Positions 7,220 to 8,751 of a stretch of 8,751 bases of DNA are shown one piece after another (the first letter of the stretch is position 1; every line of letters starts with the position of its first letter). The DNA is from Neisseriaceae bacterium (GTDB taxonomy: Bacteria; Pseudomonadota; Gammaproteobacteria; Burkholderiales; Neisseriaceae). A model generated the notes under the pieces. It was not told where the DNA came from. It was given only the letters and a program-made list of their open reading frames with translations, and did no database searches. The stretch is taken from NCBI GenBank assembly GCA_017989485.1, contig JAGNPU010000057.1, positions 1-8,751 on the forward strand, read 5' to 3'. Position numbers and translations under genes: made by a program.

Positions 7220-8035
7220 ATGTCCACCAACCATTACGAAAATTTCCCGGTAGGCTCTTTGGTCTTGCCCAGACGCCTGCGCAAGCCAATACACGTCATT
7301 TACCACTTTGCCCGCACCGCCGATGACATTGCCGATGAGGGCGATGCCGACAACGCCACCCGCCTGGCCCAACTGCAAGCCTTGCGCGACGAGCTGGCGC
7401 TGATTGAACAGGGGCTAACCCCACAGACGCCGCTCATGCAACGCCTGAATCAAGAGGCGATTGTGCCGTTCCAGCTGCCCCTCAAACATTTTTATGACCT
7501 CCTGGTCGCCTTCGAGCAAGACGTCACCGTCACCCGCTACCAAAATTTTTCTGATTTAATCAACTATGCGCGCCATTCCGCCAACCCTATTGGCCGCCTG
7601 CTGTTGGCCCTATATGGCGAAGACGATCCCCGCTCCTTGGCCTATAGCGACGGCATTTGTACCGCCTTACAGCTGATTAACTTCTGGCAAGACGTGGCCA
7701 TAGACTGGCAAAAAGGCCGCCTGTACATCCCTCTGGATGATCTGGCGCGCTTTGGCATTACCGAAGACGACATCGACCAGAAAAAGGTCAACTTTGCGTT
7801 TCAACGGCTGATGCACCACGAGTGCGAGCGCGCCCATAGCTTGCTCAAAGCCGGCTCGCCGCTGGGCACGGTGTTAAAAGGGCGCCTAGGCTTTGAACTG
7901 CGCATGATTATTCTGGGCGGCCAGCGCATTTTGCACCGCATCGATGAAAACAAATACGACATCTTTAACCGCCGTCCGACCCTGAACCGCAAGGACTGGT
8001 GGCACATGATTAAACGCAGCTTCAGTAAAAAATAA
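7220..8035 (+). CDS. hpnC: Squalene synthase HpnC family protein (hydroxysqualene synthase-type)
   Basis: HpnC belongs to the trans-isoprenyl diphosphate synthase family. In the HpnC-HpnD-HpnE route to squalene, HpnD makes presqualene diphosphate from farnesyl diphosphate, HpnC converts it to hydroxysqualene and HpnE reduces that to squalene. The 271-residue product opens with NHYENFPVGSLVLPRRLR, typical of HpnC. It has the first aspartate motif DDIAD at 35-39 and the second, DVAID at 158-162, inside INFWQDVAIDWQKGRLYIP; the YARHSANPIGR segment (116-126) is also conserved in the family. No transmembrane anchor is evident. hpnD, hpnE and a squalene-hopene cyclase are not in this window, so the end product cannot be told; a phytoene synthase-like role for a stand-alone member is possible. 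It lies between prmB and dapE and is separated from dapE by 37 nt. Confidence 0.88.
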   Translation: MSTNHYENFPVGSLVLPRRLRKPIHVIYHFARTADDIADEGDADNATRLAQLQALRDELALIEQGLTPQTPLMQRLNQEAIVPFQLPLKHFYDLLVAFEQDVTVTRYQNFSDLINYARHSANPIGRLLLALYGEDDPRSLAYSDGICTALQLINFWQDVAIDWQKGRLYIPLDDLARFGITEDDIDQKKVNFAFQRLMHHECERAHSLLKAGSPLGTVLKGRLGFELRMIILGGQRILHRIDENKYDIFNRRPTLNRKDWWHMIKRSFSKK

Positions 8036-8048
8036 CCCTTTCTTCTAA

Positions 8049-8751
<703 letters not shown>

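Overview
The window reads as a chromosomal stretch of a betaproteobacterium, most likely a member of the Neisseriales or a close relative. The clearest clue is FolE2: its catalytic and metal-site residues fall on the residue numbers I recall for the Neisseria gonorrhoeae enzyme (Cys147, His159, Glu201, Glu243, His246, His248) and its length is typical. PrmB, an HpnC-type squalene synthase and an Azotobacter-like Fpr also fit a proteobacterium. I saw no exact copy of the Neisseria DNA uptake sequence GCCGTCTGAA on either strand, so Neisseria itself is less likely. Coding density is high and base composition looks even throughout. I saw no insertion sequences, phage genes, CRISPR arrays, tRNAs or rRNAs.

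Left part (1-3240, minus strand): an apparent operon fpr-recG-modD. fpr (ferredoxin/flavodoxin-NADP reductase) comes first, recG (branched-DNA helicase) starts 23 nt after it, and modD (a nicotinate/quinolinate phosphoribosyltransferase-like protein usually found in molybdate-transport loci) starts 1 nt after the recG stop and runs off the left edge. Middle: a divergent regulatory region of about 295 bp (3241-3535) carries a plausible promoter in each direction and a perfect inverted repeat whose arms flank the fpr -35 element.

Right part (3536-8751, plus strand): folE2 (zinc-independent GTP cyclohydrolase, first step of folate synthesis) and dsbD (membrane carrier of reducing power to the periplasm) overlap by 4 nt and end at a strong intrinsic terminator (6112-6146). 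A new promoter then serves prmB (methyltransferase for ribosomal protein L3). A weaker hairpin with a short U-run separates prmB from hpnC (squalene pathway) and dapE (lysine/peptidoglycan precursor synthesis), which is cut by the right edge.

The genes are mostly housekeeping and functionally mixed; only the two tight couplings (recG-modD, folE2-dsbD) hint at shared control. I found no convincing new biological system. The points most worth a second look are the operator-like dyad at the fpr promoter, the modD placement, the folE2-dsbD overlap and the shortened C-terminus of Fpr.
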